NCBI GenBank assembly: GCA_943736015.1
Contig: OX031057.1
Span: 56,651,001 to 56,715,000, forward strand
Direction of reading: 5' to 3'
DNA length: 64,000 bases
DNA from: Tridacna crocea
Lineage: Eukaryota > Mollusca > Bivalvia > Cardiida > Cardiidae
The notes beneath the pieces were generated by a model that did no database searches, was not told where the DNA came from, and was given only the letters and a program-made list of their open reading frames with translations. This document shows positions 35,801 through 42,066 of this stretch, piece after piece (the first letter of the stretch is position 1; each line of letters begins with the position of its first letter). Both the position numbers and the translations under genes were made by a program.

Positions 35801-38731
35801 GATCAAACTTCACAGTCTGATTTTTTTTATCTACATGATTGGTGAGTTTAATCAAGCCATTAATAAGAAAATTATGTGTAATTGGTGATATCAGGAAATT
35901 GATTTTGATCACATAGTTTACGACTGAGCATTAACTGTTTCAGTGCCATAGAAGAAATGCATGCTTGGGTTTTGGTGCATTTTCTCCTTTTCCAGCAATG
36001 TTTTCAAAGGTCTTCTTTCGTGTTATATCAGAGGATAGTTTGGAGGAATGTAAAATAGTTGTTGATTGTTTTTGTACAGGGAGCAGATAAAGACCATCAT
36101 CCTAGAAGTATTTGCTGGACCTGCAGGTAAGGGAGTGTATTCTCCCTCTGTACAGAACACACTGTATCTCACTGCAAGAACTGCTCTTGCAAAGATACCA
36201 AAGGTATTTCTTTTCAGCTTTGTTATACCCCTGCAAAACGAACGTTTTCAGGGGCACACTAGAATTAACCTGTCTTTCTGTGTGTCCATCTGTTTGTCCG
36301 TCAGTGTACATAATACTAGTAATTGGCTGTTTCTGTCAAAGCACTGGCAGGGGTTATATTCACATTCAGTGACAGCTCATAAAGTCGCATTCAGTGAGAG
36401 GTCTATTTTTTTCTTGTTTTGTGATGACTTCAACACACTGTGCATATAAAAAACATGTCTCAATTTACACTTTTCTATATTTTCCTCAAGATTCTTTAGA
36501 ATATTTAAATATCAGCATTGGTAATAAGGTATAAAGCTTGAAGCTTAGTTCTATTTTAGCAAAACTTGGGATTAGCCTGTGGCATCACAAAGTCTGATTT
36601 TTTTGGTTTTACTTTAACTCTTTACCACATAAAACCAAGTTTAAATGACCATGAAAGACAAGAAGGCTTTTGAAAACATTGTGGTAAAAGGAGAGAAAAT
36701 GCTGGTAACCAGCATTGTCTCCTTTTCCCATTGTTTTCTACCCTGTCAAACTGTCGTCTGCAAATGCTTTCAATTTGGTCGAGCCCAAAATTTTGTCATT
36801 TGGTATACGGTTAACTCTTTAACACATGATAAACTTTTTCACTTGTCCAAATCGAAAAATCTTACAATATATCAAATGAGCTTAAAAGGATAGAATAAAA
36901 GGTTTTAGTTGCAATGCTAGACACTATTTGTACATTTGAGATACCTTACCTTTGCACAAGTTTTTCTTTCTTTTTACACTACAGATTGACAAAATAGAAA
37001 TTACCCTGCCCAACAAGCACTACTTTGATGTGGACTTTGCAAGATTTCCCAACTTAGAATTCAAAGAGTGTGACAATCAGGTTTGTTTATTTTTCACCAT
37101 TTCTTCCTGCAAAATTCTTCACGGAAAAAGTGGATTGTAGTGGAAAATGTAGAACATAGCAACATTGTATTGGTTGACATTTTCATGAGCATTTTTTAAC
37201 TCATTACCAAGTGACAAAATTTTAAGCTTGTCCAAATGGAAAGCATTTGCAGACGACAAAATGAAAGTGACAGAAAATTTTAAATTCGTTTTGTGAAAGG
37301 TAGAAAAATTATGGGAAAAGAAGAAAATGCTGGTTACCAGTATTTTCTCCTTTTCCCACAATGTTTTCTACCTTATCAATAAACAATAACATAACATTTT
37401 GTTTTCATAAGTTAGGCCTCTGGCCCATTTTACATATACTTTACACATGCAATTTTGAAACTGTGGTCTGCAAATGCTTTCAATTTGGATAGGGCTAAAA
37501 TTTTGTCGTCTGGTTAAGAGTTAATCTTAATTTGAAATAAAGGAAATTGACTAAAAATGCTTACCTCCTATCCTGAGACACTGATCCCTATTGGGTGGAA
37601 AGTGTGGAGTTAATAGACCCAATAAAGCGCCTTAGCTTGTCTGGTACTATTGGTTGATTCAGGGTGTGAGTGTAATATTTTTTTCACAATGTTTTCAAAA
37701 AGCTTCTTTCTCAGGGTTGTCAAATGTTGTTACTGCGTGGTAAAGGGTTAAATGCTTCTTATAGTGTACAGTGTTGTTTGTTTTGTCAGGTATGCGAATC
37801 TGACCAGCTTTGAAATTGTAATATCAATGTTTTTCTTTTAACTGCATCAATTATGTTGCCCTCATTCATGTGGTTCTCTAAGGATAAAGAATTTAGACTA
37901 CACCCAATTAAAGTGGCTTTAGGTCTCCGCCCCCAGCCCATAGGACTTAACTTTTATACCTTACAACAAGATTTTAGCCCTTTACTCCACAGATACTCAT
38001 TTTAATGCATTGCTTGTAGGAGCCGTTGGAAAACAATTTGGCAAAAGGTGAAATTGCTTGTGACGAGCAATTTCACCTTTTGCCAGAATGTTTTCTATGC
38101 TGTCAAAAGGTGTTATATACACATAAGAAACAGCTTCATCCTTGCTATTATTTAGGGTCAATTAGAGATACCATAGAAATGCCTTATGGGGTAAAGGGTT
38201 AGACTGGTCCAAATTAAAAGCATTTACTGACAGTAACTTAAGATTTGGGTCAAATGATGGGATTTTTCTCTGAAAAGATAGGAAACATGGTGGAAAAATG
38301 AAAAAAATGCAGTATTTTCTCCTTATTCTGTGGTATTTTCAAAGGCTTCTCCATCAGGATCACTTAAAAACAAAAAAGGGATTGTTTTGTACAGGGGTAT
38401 AAACTCAATTTCTCTTGAAACAAACTTGCAGCCCCCAGTTTTGAAAACATTCAAGTACTTGTAAATAATTTATTAGAATAACCTGTGTAAAGGGTGTTGA
38501 GTACATGTACAAAAAGTATCAGCCCATGTCCAGCCTGCAGTTTTAGTCAGTTTTCCTCATTACAAATGACTAGTCAGTAAGATTGTACTTTTAAAGCTTG
38601 TATTTGCATGGCTTTCTTGGATACATTTTCAAAATTTCACTGTGTTTATCTTGTAGGTGTATCAACCTGTGGACAAGCCGTCGGGAAACATCCATGCAGT
38701 GTTAGAGCGCAGCAAGACATCAAAGTTGTAG
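23717..38731 (+). CDS. UOX: Urate oxidase (uricase), complete, 8 coding exons
   Basis: Oxidises urate to 5-hydroxyisourate with O2 in peroxisomes, the first step of uricolysis. Coding exons: 23717-23821, 25646-25771, 30531-30647, 32320-32398, 34554-34740, 36080-36203, 36985-37080, 38657-38731. All introns are GT-AG and phases match; together they encode 302 residues, the usual length. By comparison with Aspergillus uricase, the catalytic residues are Lys17 (YGK), Thr62 (ATD) and His258 (PNKHYF); urate contacts are Phe164, Arg181 and Gln230. All are present. The protein ends Ser-Lys-Leu, a PTS1 peroxisomal signal. The start ATG is preceded by tttgtag/aac at 23708, which looks like a splice acceptor, so an untranslated first exon probably lies upstream. 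The gene looks intact. Its introns are filled with MITEs. Confidence 0.96.
23872..24087 (+). mobile_element. Hairpin MITE, direct, UOX intron 1
   Basis: Begins 50 bp after the exon 1 donor. Both TTAA ends are present and the hairpin is atgctggttaccagcat centred near 23998. Confidence 0.8.
24170..24295 (-). repeat. tRNA-derived SINE fragment, UOX intron 1
   Basis: On the minus strand the segment reads like a decayed tRNA (GGTTCCTAGTTTAATCC, B-box-like) beginning ggtggcactagcatag. Only weakly supported. Confidence 0.35.
24341..24515 (+). mobile_element. Hairpin MITE, direct, 3' truncated
   Basis: Left TTAA, left arm and hairpin present; the right arm is lost after cccacaat. Confidence 0.75.
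24754..24979 (+). mobile_element. Hairpin MITE, direct, UOX intron 1
   Basis: Full length with both TTAA ends. Confidence 0.82.
25049..25158 (+). mobile_element. Hairpin MITE fragment
   Basis: Hairpin and right arm only. The right stem has lost the cctttt segment. Confidence 0.6.
25211..25374. mobile_element. Foldback element, UOX intron 1
   Basis: Long inverted repeat. The left arm (gataatcaactggttattt..., 25216 on) pairs with the right arm ending gcagttgattattctat. A conserved TTTTTGATATGAAAAATATCTC is shared by both arms around a short unique centre. Unrelated to the MITE family. Confidence 0.7.
25646..25771 (+). CDS. UOX: UOX coding exon 2
   Basis: 42 codons between tctag and gtaagt. 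It holds the DYLYGDNSSIIATD block with catalytic Thr62, and KNTVYILAK. Confidence 0.96.
25806..26041 (-). mobile_element. Hairpin MITE, reverse, UOX intron 2
   Basis: Full length. Its terminal TTAA (26038-26041) is also the first TTAA of the next copy. Confidence 0.82.
26038..26265 (+). mobile_element. Hairpin MITE, direct, sharing TTAA with preceding copy
   Basis: Full length, starting in the TTAA that closes the reverse copy at its left. Confidence 0.82.
26413..26639 (-). mobile_element. Hairpin MITE, reverse, UOX intron 2
   Basis: Full length; the left end has decayed to TCAACCC, the right TTAA is intact. Confidence 0.8.
26712..26940 (+). mobile_element. Hairpin MITE, direct, UOX intron 2
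   Basis: Full length with both outer TTAA sites mutated. Confidence 0.75.
26941..27129 (+). mobile_element. Hairpin MITE, direct, 5' shortened
   Basis: Directly abuts the previous copy. The hairpin is degraded (acattctggtttccaccattttctcc) and the right TTAA is present. Confidence 0.65.
27187..27416 (-). mobile_element. Hairpin MITE, reverse, UOX intron 2
   Basis: Full length, somewhat diverged. Confidence 0.75.
27447..29551 (-). mobile_element. Hairpin MITE interrupted by ATACGCCCG element
   Basis: The left part (27447-27553) ends in the hairpin at ttctctttt. The right part (29397-29551) resumes at cacaatgttttct and ends TTAA 29548-29551, shared with the next MITE. The interruption point matches the one in the array units. 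Confidence 0.7.
27554..29396 (+). mobile_element. ATACGCCCG element, second subfamily, ten or so 157-bp sub-repeats
   Basis: Starts ATACGCCCGTC, with a perfect stem CCCGTC-gaa-GACGGG, followed by a G/C-rich GGGC/GGGT tract. About ten tandem copies of a 157-bp repeat follow (catatctccaaaactata at 27687, 27842 and onward). It ends with the hairpin CCCCAgctttacaacTTGGGG, then acgggcgtatcttgcga and GCTCTTGTT. A complete copy of this end also occurs internally at about 28775-28840, suggesting an internal duplication or two fused elements. It lies in UOX intron 2. No protein-coding capacity. Confidence 0.65.
29548..29767 (+). mobile_element. Hairpin MITE, direct, UOX intron 2
   Basis: Shares its left TTAA with the interrupted copy; the right end is decayed. 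Confidence 0.75.
29792..30021 (+). mobile_element. Hairpin MITE, direct, diverged left arm
   Basis: The hairpin is good and the right TTAA (30018-30021) is shared with the following copy. Confidence 0.65.
30018..30150 (+). mobile_element. Hairpin MITE, direct, cut in the hairpin by a SINE
   Basis: Left arm intact to aaaaggagaaa, then SINE-like sequence begins. Confidence 0.65.
30152..30430 (-). repeat. SINE fragment split by a foldback element
   Basis: Bases 30152-30186 and 30386-30430 match, in two halves, the SINE at 40930-41016 (ggtc-aag...gggaatcccactggcaaacc and gttctcaagtcctgta). The 199 bp between them are the foldback element. Confidence 0.5.
30187..30385. mobile_element. Foldback element with CAGGGTC ends and CCAAT-rich centre
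   Basis: Ends are CAGGGTCCGTATTCAACC and its imperfect inverse (gaatacagaccctg). The arms meet at TTCTGATTGGCTTAG / TAGCCAATCAGAAG. CAGGG ends suggest a hAT relationship, but no target duplication is obvious. Confidence 0.6.
30531..30647 (+). CDS. UOX: UOX coding exon 3
   Basis: 39 codons after atttcag, ending at donor gtaggt. It holds the EEYPWKR motif typical of uricases. Confidence 0.95.
30835..31062 (+). mobile_element. Hairpin MITE, direct, UOX intron 3
   Basis: Full length, right TTAA intact. Confidence 0.78.
31064..31250. mobile_element. Foldback element, CCAAT family, second copy
   Basis: Same core as 30187-30385 (ttctgattggata ... taagccaatcagaa), longer central loop, ends decayed (ataggccctgg). 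Confidence 0.5.
31402..31616 (+). mobile_element. Hairpin MITE, direct, UOX intron 3
   Basis: Full length with both TTAA. Confidence 0.8.
31905..32151 (+). mobile_element. Hairpin MITE with duplicated hairpin tip, UOX intron 3
   Basis: Both TTAA ends. The segment gaaaatgctggttacca is present twice in tandem (32033-32066), giving an unbalanced stem. Confidence 0.8.
32320..32398 (+). CDS. UOX: UOX coding exon 4
   Basis: 79 bp, acceptor ttcttag, donor gtatgt in phase 1. It encodes NGDKHAHAF, the uricase signature-like block, and RVCEV. Confidence 0.94.
32436..32666 (-). mobile_element. Hairpin MITE, reverse, UOX intron 4
   Basis: Full length with both TTAA, starting 38 bp after the exon 4 donor. 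Confidence 0.82.
32667..33251. other. UOX intron 4 sequence without recognised features
   Basis: Only a poly-G run (about 32968-32991) and AT-rich sequence are seen. Confidence 0.5.
33252..33481 (+). mobile_element. Hairpin MITE, direct, UOX intron 4
   Basis: Full length, right TTAA intact, left end cctctttacc. Confidence 0.78.
33782..34002 (+). mobile_element. Hairpin MITE, direct, UOX intron 4
   Basis: Full length with a slightly broken hairpin. A further fragment (33629-33780) lies directly upstream. Confidence 0.75.
34554..34740 (+). CDS. UOX: UOX coding exon 5
   Basis: 187 bp, acceptor ttttcaaag, donor gttagt (phase 2, splitting Trp205). It holds VLKTTQSAF with Phe164, and DRVFST with Arg181. 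Confidence 0.95.
34758..34960 (+). mobile_element. Hairpin MITE, direct, diverged, UOX intron 5
   Basis: Starts 18 bp after exon 5. Both ends are decayed, the hairpin remains recognisable. Confidence 0.6.
34962..35190 (-). mobile_element. Hairpin MITE, reverse, UOX intron 5
   Basis: The central hairpin is perfect over 28 bp per arm. Confidence 0.75.
35685..35734 (+). pseudogene. UOX: Decayed copy of the 3' end of UOX exon 5 with its splice donor
   Basis: In frame this aligns with codons for residues 189-205 of UOX: Cys-Asn, two Trp codons turned into TAG stops, then Gln-Asp-x-Asp-Phe-Asp-Lys-Thr-Trp, followed by gttagg matching the real gttagt donor. The similarity continues into intron sequence (aactaagtat). 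Non-functional. Confidence 0.7.
35877..35916 (+). pseudogene. UOX: Second decayed copy of the 3' end of UOX exon 5
   Basis: Aligns in frame as Cys-Asn-Trp-stop-Tyr-Gln-Glu-Ile-Asp-Phe-Asp-His-Ile. The three Ser codons are missing and the donor has decayed to tttacg. It lies about 190 bp from the first copy, and the flanks also match, indicating a tandem duplication within the intron. Confidence 0.65.
36080..36203 (+). CDS. UOX: UOX coding exon 6
   Basis: 124 bp, acceptor gtacag, donor gtattt. It encodes the FAGP segment and SPSVQNTLY with the urate-binding Gln230. Confidence 0.95.
36228..36400 (+). repeat. Interspersed repeat beginning with a CCCCTG...CAGGGG hairpin, UOX intron 6
   Basis: Starts with a stem CCCCTG-c-AAAACG / CGTTTT-CAGGGG, then gtccatctgtttgtccgtc and ggcaggggttatattcac. 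The same body recurs at 51772-52015. Confidence 0.55.
36614..36814 (-). mobile_element. Hairpin MITE, reverse, UOX intron 6
   Basis: Both TTAA present. A left-arm fragment follows (36811-36895), sharing TTAA 36811-36814. Confidence 0.78.
36985..37080 (+). CDS. UOX: UOX coding exon 7
   Basis: 32 codons, acceptor actacag, donor gtttgt. It holds LPNKHYFDVDF with catalytic His258. Confidence 0.96.
37196..37524. mobile_element. Chimeric MITE with two left arms, UOX intron 7
   Basis: The left end is a direct left arm. After the hairpin (37310-37365) the right side is again a left arm in reverse, ending aaaattttgtcgtctggttaagagTTAA. The element is therefore a long foldback in which the two halves derive from the same end, with an approximately 80-bp unique insert in the right half. 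Confidence 0.7.
37686..37751 (+). mobile_element. Hairpin MITE right-end fragment
   Basis: Right arm only, ending ggtaaagggTTAA. Confidence 0.6.
37976..38201 (+). mobile_element. Hairpin MITE, variant stem (GGTGAAATTGCTTG)
   Basis: The hairpin reads ggcaaaaggtgaaattgc / gcaatttcaccttttgcc. Both arms carry matching changes relative to the common ggagaaaatgctgg / ccagcattttctcc form. A further weak copy follows to about 38400. Confidence 0.7.
38657..38731 (+). CDS. UOX: UOX coding exon 8 with PTS1 and stop
   Basis: 24 codons plus TAG, acceptor cttgtag. The C-terminus KTSKL carries the SKL tripeptide. No AATAAA is evident in the next 200 bp. Confidence 0.95.
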   Translation: MYQPVDKPSGNIHAVLERSKTSKL

Positions 38732-38960
38732 AAACAAGCCAAGGCTGTTATTCATCAAATCATTCTTAGCCCCTGTAGGATTTAAAAGCTTAAACAGTTT
38801 AGATCAAGATCAGACTGTACAGAATGTGCAGTCTGATCTTGGATCCACACTGTAATCTTCTACACCATATGCATCTATGTCAGATATTCTGAAAAAAGGG
38901 TATCTTTAAAATTGTGATAGTTTTAGCACTAGTAATAATGGTGGCGGTCCATTTCAATTA

Positions 38961-39185
38961 TTAACTCGTTACCACAAAATCCCTACTTTTAACAACCCTA
39001 TGGAAGAAGCCTTCTGAAAACATTGTGGGAAAAAGAGAAAATGCTGGAACCAGCATTTTCTCCTTTTCCCACAATGTTTTCTGCCCATCCCAAAACAAAT
39101 TTCAATTTTTTAGTCACACTAATTTTGTTGTCTGCAAATGCTTCCAATTTGGACTAGCCTAAAATTATGTCTTTTGGTAAAGAAA
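38961..39185 (-). mobile_element. Hairpin MITE, reverse, UOX 3' flank
   Basis: Left TTAA intact, right end ggtaaagaaagtaa decayed. Confidence 0.75.
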
Positions 39186-39190
39186 GTAAC

Positions 39191-39239
39191 GCAATTTCTG
39201 GTTGGCTAAACGTTGTGGTTTAGCCAATCAGAAATTGTG
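39191..39239. repeat. CCAAT-family foldback core, third copy
   Basis: CAATTTCTGGTTGGCTAAAC pairs with the inverse ending TAGCCAATCAGAAATTG around a 5-nt loop. Related flank (ttattcatcaaatcattctta) occurs at 38747-38768 in the presumed UOX 3' UTR. Confidence 0.6.
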
Positions 39240-39535
39240 TTCATTTGAAATGTAGAAGATTCTTGAGAATTTGGGCTGGTATACAATTAAGTATGATTGA
39301 TGAATGTAGTTTTTTTTCCACCATTCAACAATGAATTCCTACATCTTTGTTTTTATCTTTTTTTTTTCTTCTATAATAGCAAGCAATCAAAATACATGTA
39401 CTTTTGTGATAAATATTTTTCAAGAATTTACTATTGATCTCATGAATTGTTCCTTTTGTTTCTAAAGCAATCAAAATACATTGTGATAAATGTTTAAGAA
39501 ATTTTCTATCTATCTTTTGTTTAACAAATTTTTCC

Positions 39536-39764
39536 TTAACTCATTACCAGACGACAAAATTTTAAGCTTATACAAATCGAAAGCATTCGCAGACGACAAA
39601 ATAAAAGTGCCTGAAAATTTGAAACTTGTTTTGTGAAGGGTAGAAAACATTGTGGGAAAAGGAGAAAACGCTGGTTACCTGCATTTTCTCCTTTTTCCAC
39701 AATGTTTTCTAAATGCTTCTTTCTTAGGGACGTCAAAAGTAGGGATTGTATGGTAATGGGTTAA
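39536..39764 (+). mobile_element. Hairpin MITE, direct
   Basis: Full length; the right TTAA (39761-39764) is shared with the next direct copy. Confidence 0.82.
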
Positions 39765-39990
39765 CCCTTTCCCAAACGACAAAATTTTAGACTGGTCCAA
39801 ATTGAAAGCACTTGCAGATGACAAAATTAATGTTACTCAAAAAGCAAATTTTATTTTCCAGCAGTGAAGAAAACATTGTGGGAAAAGGAGAAAATGCTGG
39901 TTACCAGCATTTTCTCCTTTTCCCAAGATGTTTTCAAAAGGCCACTCTCTCAGGGTCGTGAAAACCAGGGATTGTTTGGTAAAGGGTTAA
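39761..39990 (+). mobile_element. Hairpin MITE, direct, head-to-tail with preceding copy
   Basis: Full length with near-perfect hairpin. Confidence 0.82.
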
Positions 39991-40135
39991 GGATTACCCG
40001 TTTTATTGGTATGGGTAGATAATCAACAACAAAGTCGAGTTTAAAGTAGATGGGTAGACTAAATACATGTGTAAGCAGACTTATATGCTAATCAGAGTCA
40101 AATTTAGTTGTAGATATTAACTTTATAGCAGATAT

Positions 40136-40364
40136 TTAACCCTTTACCACGTGAGAAAATTGTAGACTAGTCTAAATTGAAAGTATTTGCAGACGACAAA
40201 TATGATGTGACTGAAAAATTGAAATTTGTTTTAGGAAGGGTAGAAAACATTGTAGGAAAAGGAGAAAATGCTGGTTACCAGCATTTTCTCCTTTTCCCTC
40301 AATGTTTTCAAAAAGCTTCTTCCTCAGGGTCGTTCAAAGTCGGGATTGTGTGGTAAAGATTTAA
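40136..40364 (+). mobile_element. Hairpin MITE, direct
   Basis: Full length, both TTAA. Weaker fragments follow at 40364-40560 and 40560-40785. Confidence 0.8.
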
Positions 40365-40946
40365 AACATCTTGACAAGTTAAAATTGAAAGCATTTGTAG
40401 ATGACAAATATAATGTGGCTTTAGAATAACGATAAGATTTATGAGGGTGGAATCATTGCTTGAAAGAGCTAAAATACTGGTTACAAGCAATGTCTCCTTT
40501 TTCTAGTGTTTTCAAAAGCCTGGTTCTTTAAACAGAAGATAGATCAATTCTGTATAAAACAATCTGGTATTTTAATGACCCTGAAGAAGACGGCTCTGGT
40601 ACTTAACAAACCTAGAGAAAAAATATTTTGAAAGCATTGCAGGAAAAGGCTAGAAATCAGCATTTTCTCCTTTTCCAACAATGTTTTCTAGATTTCTGTA
40701 CAAAAATTTTCTTTGACACTAAATTTGTCATTTGCAAATGCATGTAACTTGGACAAGTTAAAAGTTTTGTCGTTTGATAAAGAGTTCAGGCTTTCTTTTT
40801 TTTTCCTTTTTAATAGTTTAACATCATTTTGTAGTAATACTTCACTGGCTGCTTTTCCTCATAACAATCATCAAAACAATGGAGCCGTGGGAGAGGAATG
40901 AATCCTGTCATAATGACTATTATCAATCCTTGGAAAGAAATTGGTC

Positions 40947-41016
40947 GAGCCAGGGATCGAACCCACAACACCTTGTTCTCAAGTCCTGTATACTACTGAC
41001 TGAACTACCATGGCTC
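40947..41016 (-). repeat. tRNA-like head of a SINE
   Basis: The 70-nt minus-strand segment has a 6-bp acceptor-like stem (GAGCCA / TGGCTC), an A-box-like TAGTTCAGTCAG and a perfect B box GGTTCGATCCC. The loop would give anticodon TGA. Downstream on the minus strand (40946 to about 40875) is a body shared with 51080-51220, so it is read as a SINE and not as a functional tRNA gene. Confidence 0.6.
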
Positions 41017-41424
41017 AGTTACAGATTTTCAAGTTTGAAAGTACACAATCATAAAGCAATAATGAATGATCTAGTCTTGTAACATTCAGGAGGTGCTATG
41101 TTTTATTACTCCACTTACTTCAACACAGATTTATATTTGACATTTGACATTTCTAGTTAGGTAGAGTTTTGTTTGTAAGTGTATTGCAGGACAATCCATT
41201 CCTAATAAATTATATATTACAATTGATTTTATTATGTTTTTTATATAATTTGGTTTCCAGCAGTTCAAAAAAGTAAAGCTGTTGTTTTTAGATCTGGCTG
41301 TCCAAAATTGTCCTTGCACAAGAAACTGCTGTTTTTTCATGGGAGTGTCTTTCGGCAACACACTTCAGAGCACAAGCTTGGTACTGAAACCCAGAGCACA
41401 TAAATAGTTTGAACTATCTCTCTC

Positions 41425-41654
41425 TTAACTCTTTAACACACAATCCTGACTTTTAATGACCCTGAGAGGGAAGCCTTCTGAAAACCATTGTGGGAAAAGG
41501 ATAAAATGATGGTAACCAGCATTTTCTCCTTTTCTCACAATGTTTTCTTCCCTTCCCAAAACAAATTTTCATTTTTCAGTCACATTTATTTTGTTGTCTG
41601 CAAATGCTTTCAATATGGACCAGTCTAAAATTTTGTAGTTCGGTAAAGCTTTAA
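41425..41654 (-). mobile_element. Hairpin MITE, reverse, between UOX and QTRT2
   Basis: Full length, both TTAA. The space between the convergent genes (38732-41942) is otherwise repeats and AT-rich sequence. Confidence 0.8.
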
Positions 41655-41689
41655 AAGACTTAAATAATGTTGAAAGGCAACATCTACCA

Positions 41690-41695
41690 TTTATT
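41690..41695 (-). terminator. QTRT2: Candidate polyadenylation signal of QTRT2
   Basis: AATAAA on the minus strand about 250 bp downstream of the QTRT2 stop. Motif only. Confidence 0.3.
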
Positions 41696-41942
41696 AGAAC
41701 AACTTTTTTTTTCAGATCCATTCTGAATTAAGTCCGCAAATAATTAATAAATGAAGAGGAGAGAAAAGCTATACTTGAACTGTAGGAACCAATGCTGAGA
41801 GAAAAGTAATCCTTGTATGCATGAAAAAAGCTCTTTTTTCCCTTTCAATATGTCCACAAGCTGTTTTTTTTAAAGGAATGTCTACTATTCAAATAAAACG
41901 GACCCCAATGCAACAAATGCAACAAAGTGTTGACAGTAATTA

Positions 41943-42066
41943 TCATAAAGATTTATTATTGTCAGAAACTTGTTTACAAATCAAAGACTTAAGGTCACAG
42001 AATTTGTCCTCCTGCAGTGCTTGTCGTATTTTGGAAAAGAACTGGAAGTAATGGTGAAAGTTGTGT
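41943..42066 (-). CDS. QTRT2: QTRT2 last exon
   Basis: Acceptor tttcag. It encodes [20 protein letters not shown] to the TGA at 41943-41945. The first His is the fourth zinc ligand. Confidence 0.95.

Noticed and set aside
39761-39774. TTAACCC motifs as interstitial telomere repeats
   Set aside because: They occur singly at MITE ends, never in tandem.
40947-41016. Functional tRNA-Ser gene
   Set aside because: The acceptor stem is short and mismatched, and the segment continues into a body shared with another locus, so a SINE is more likely.
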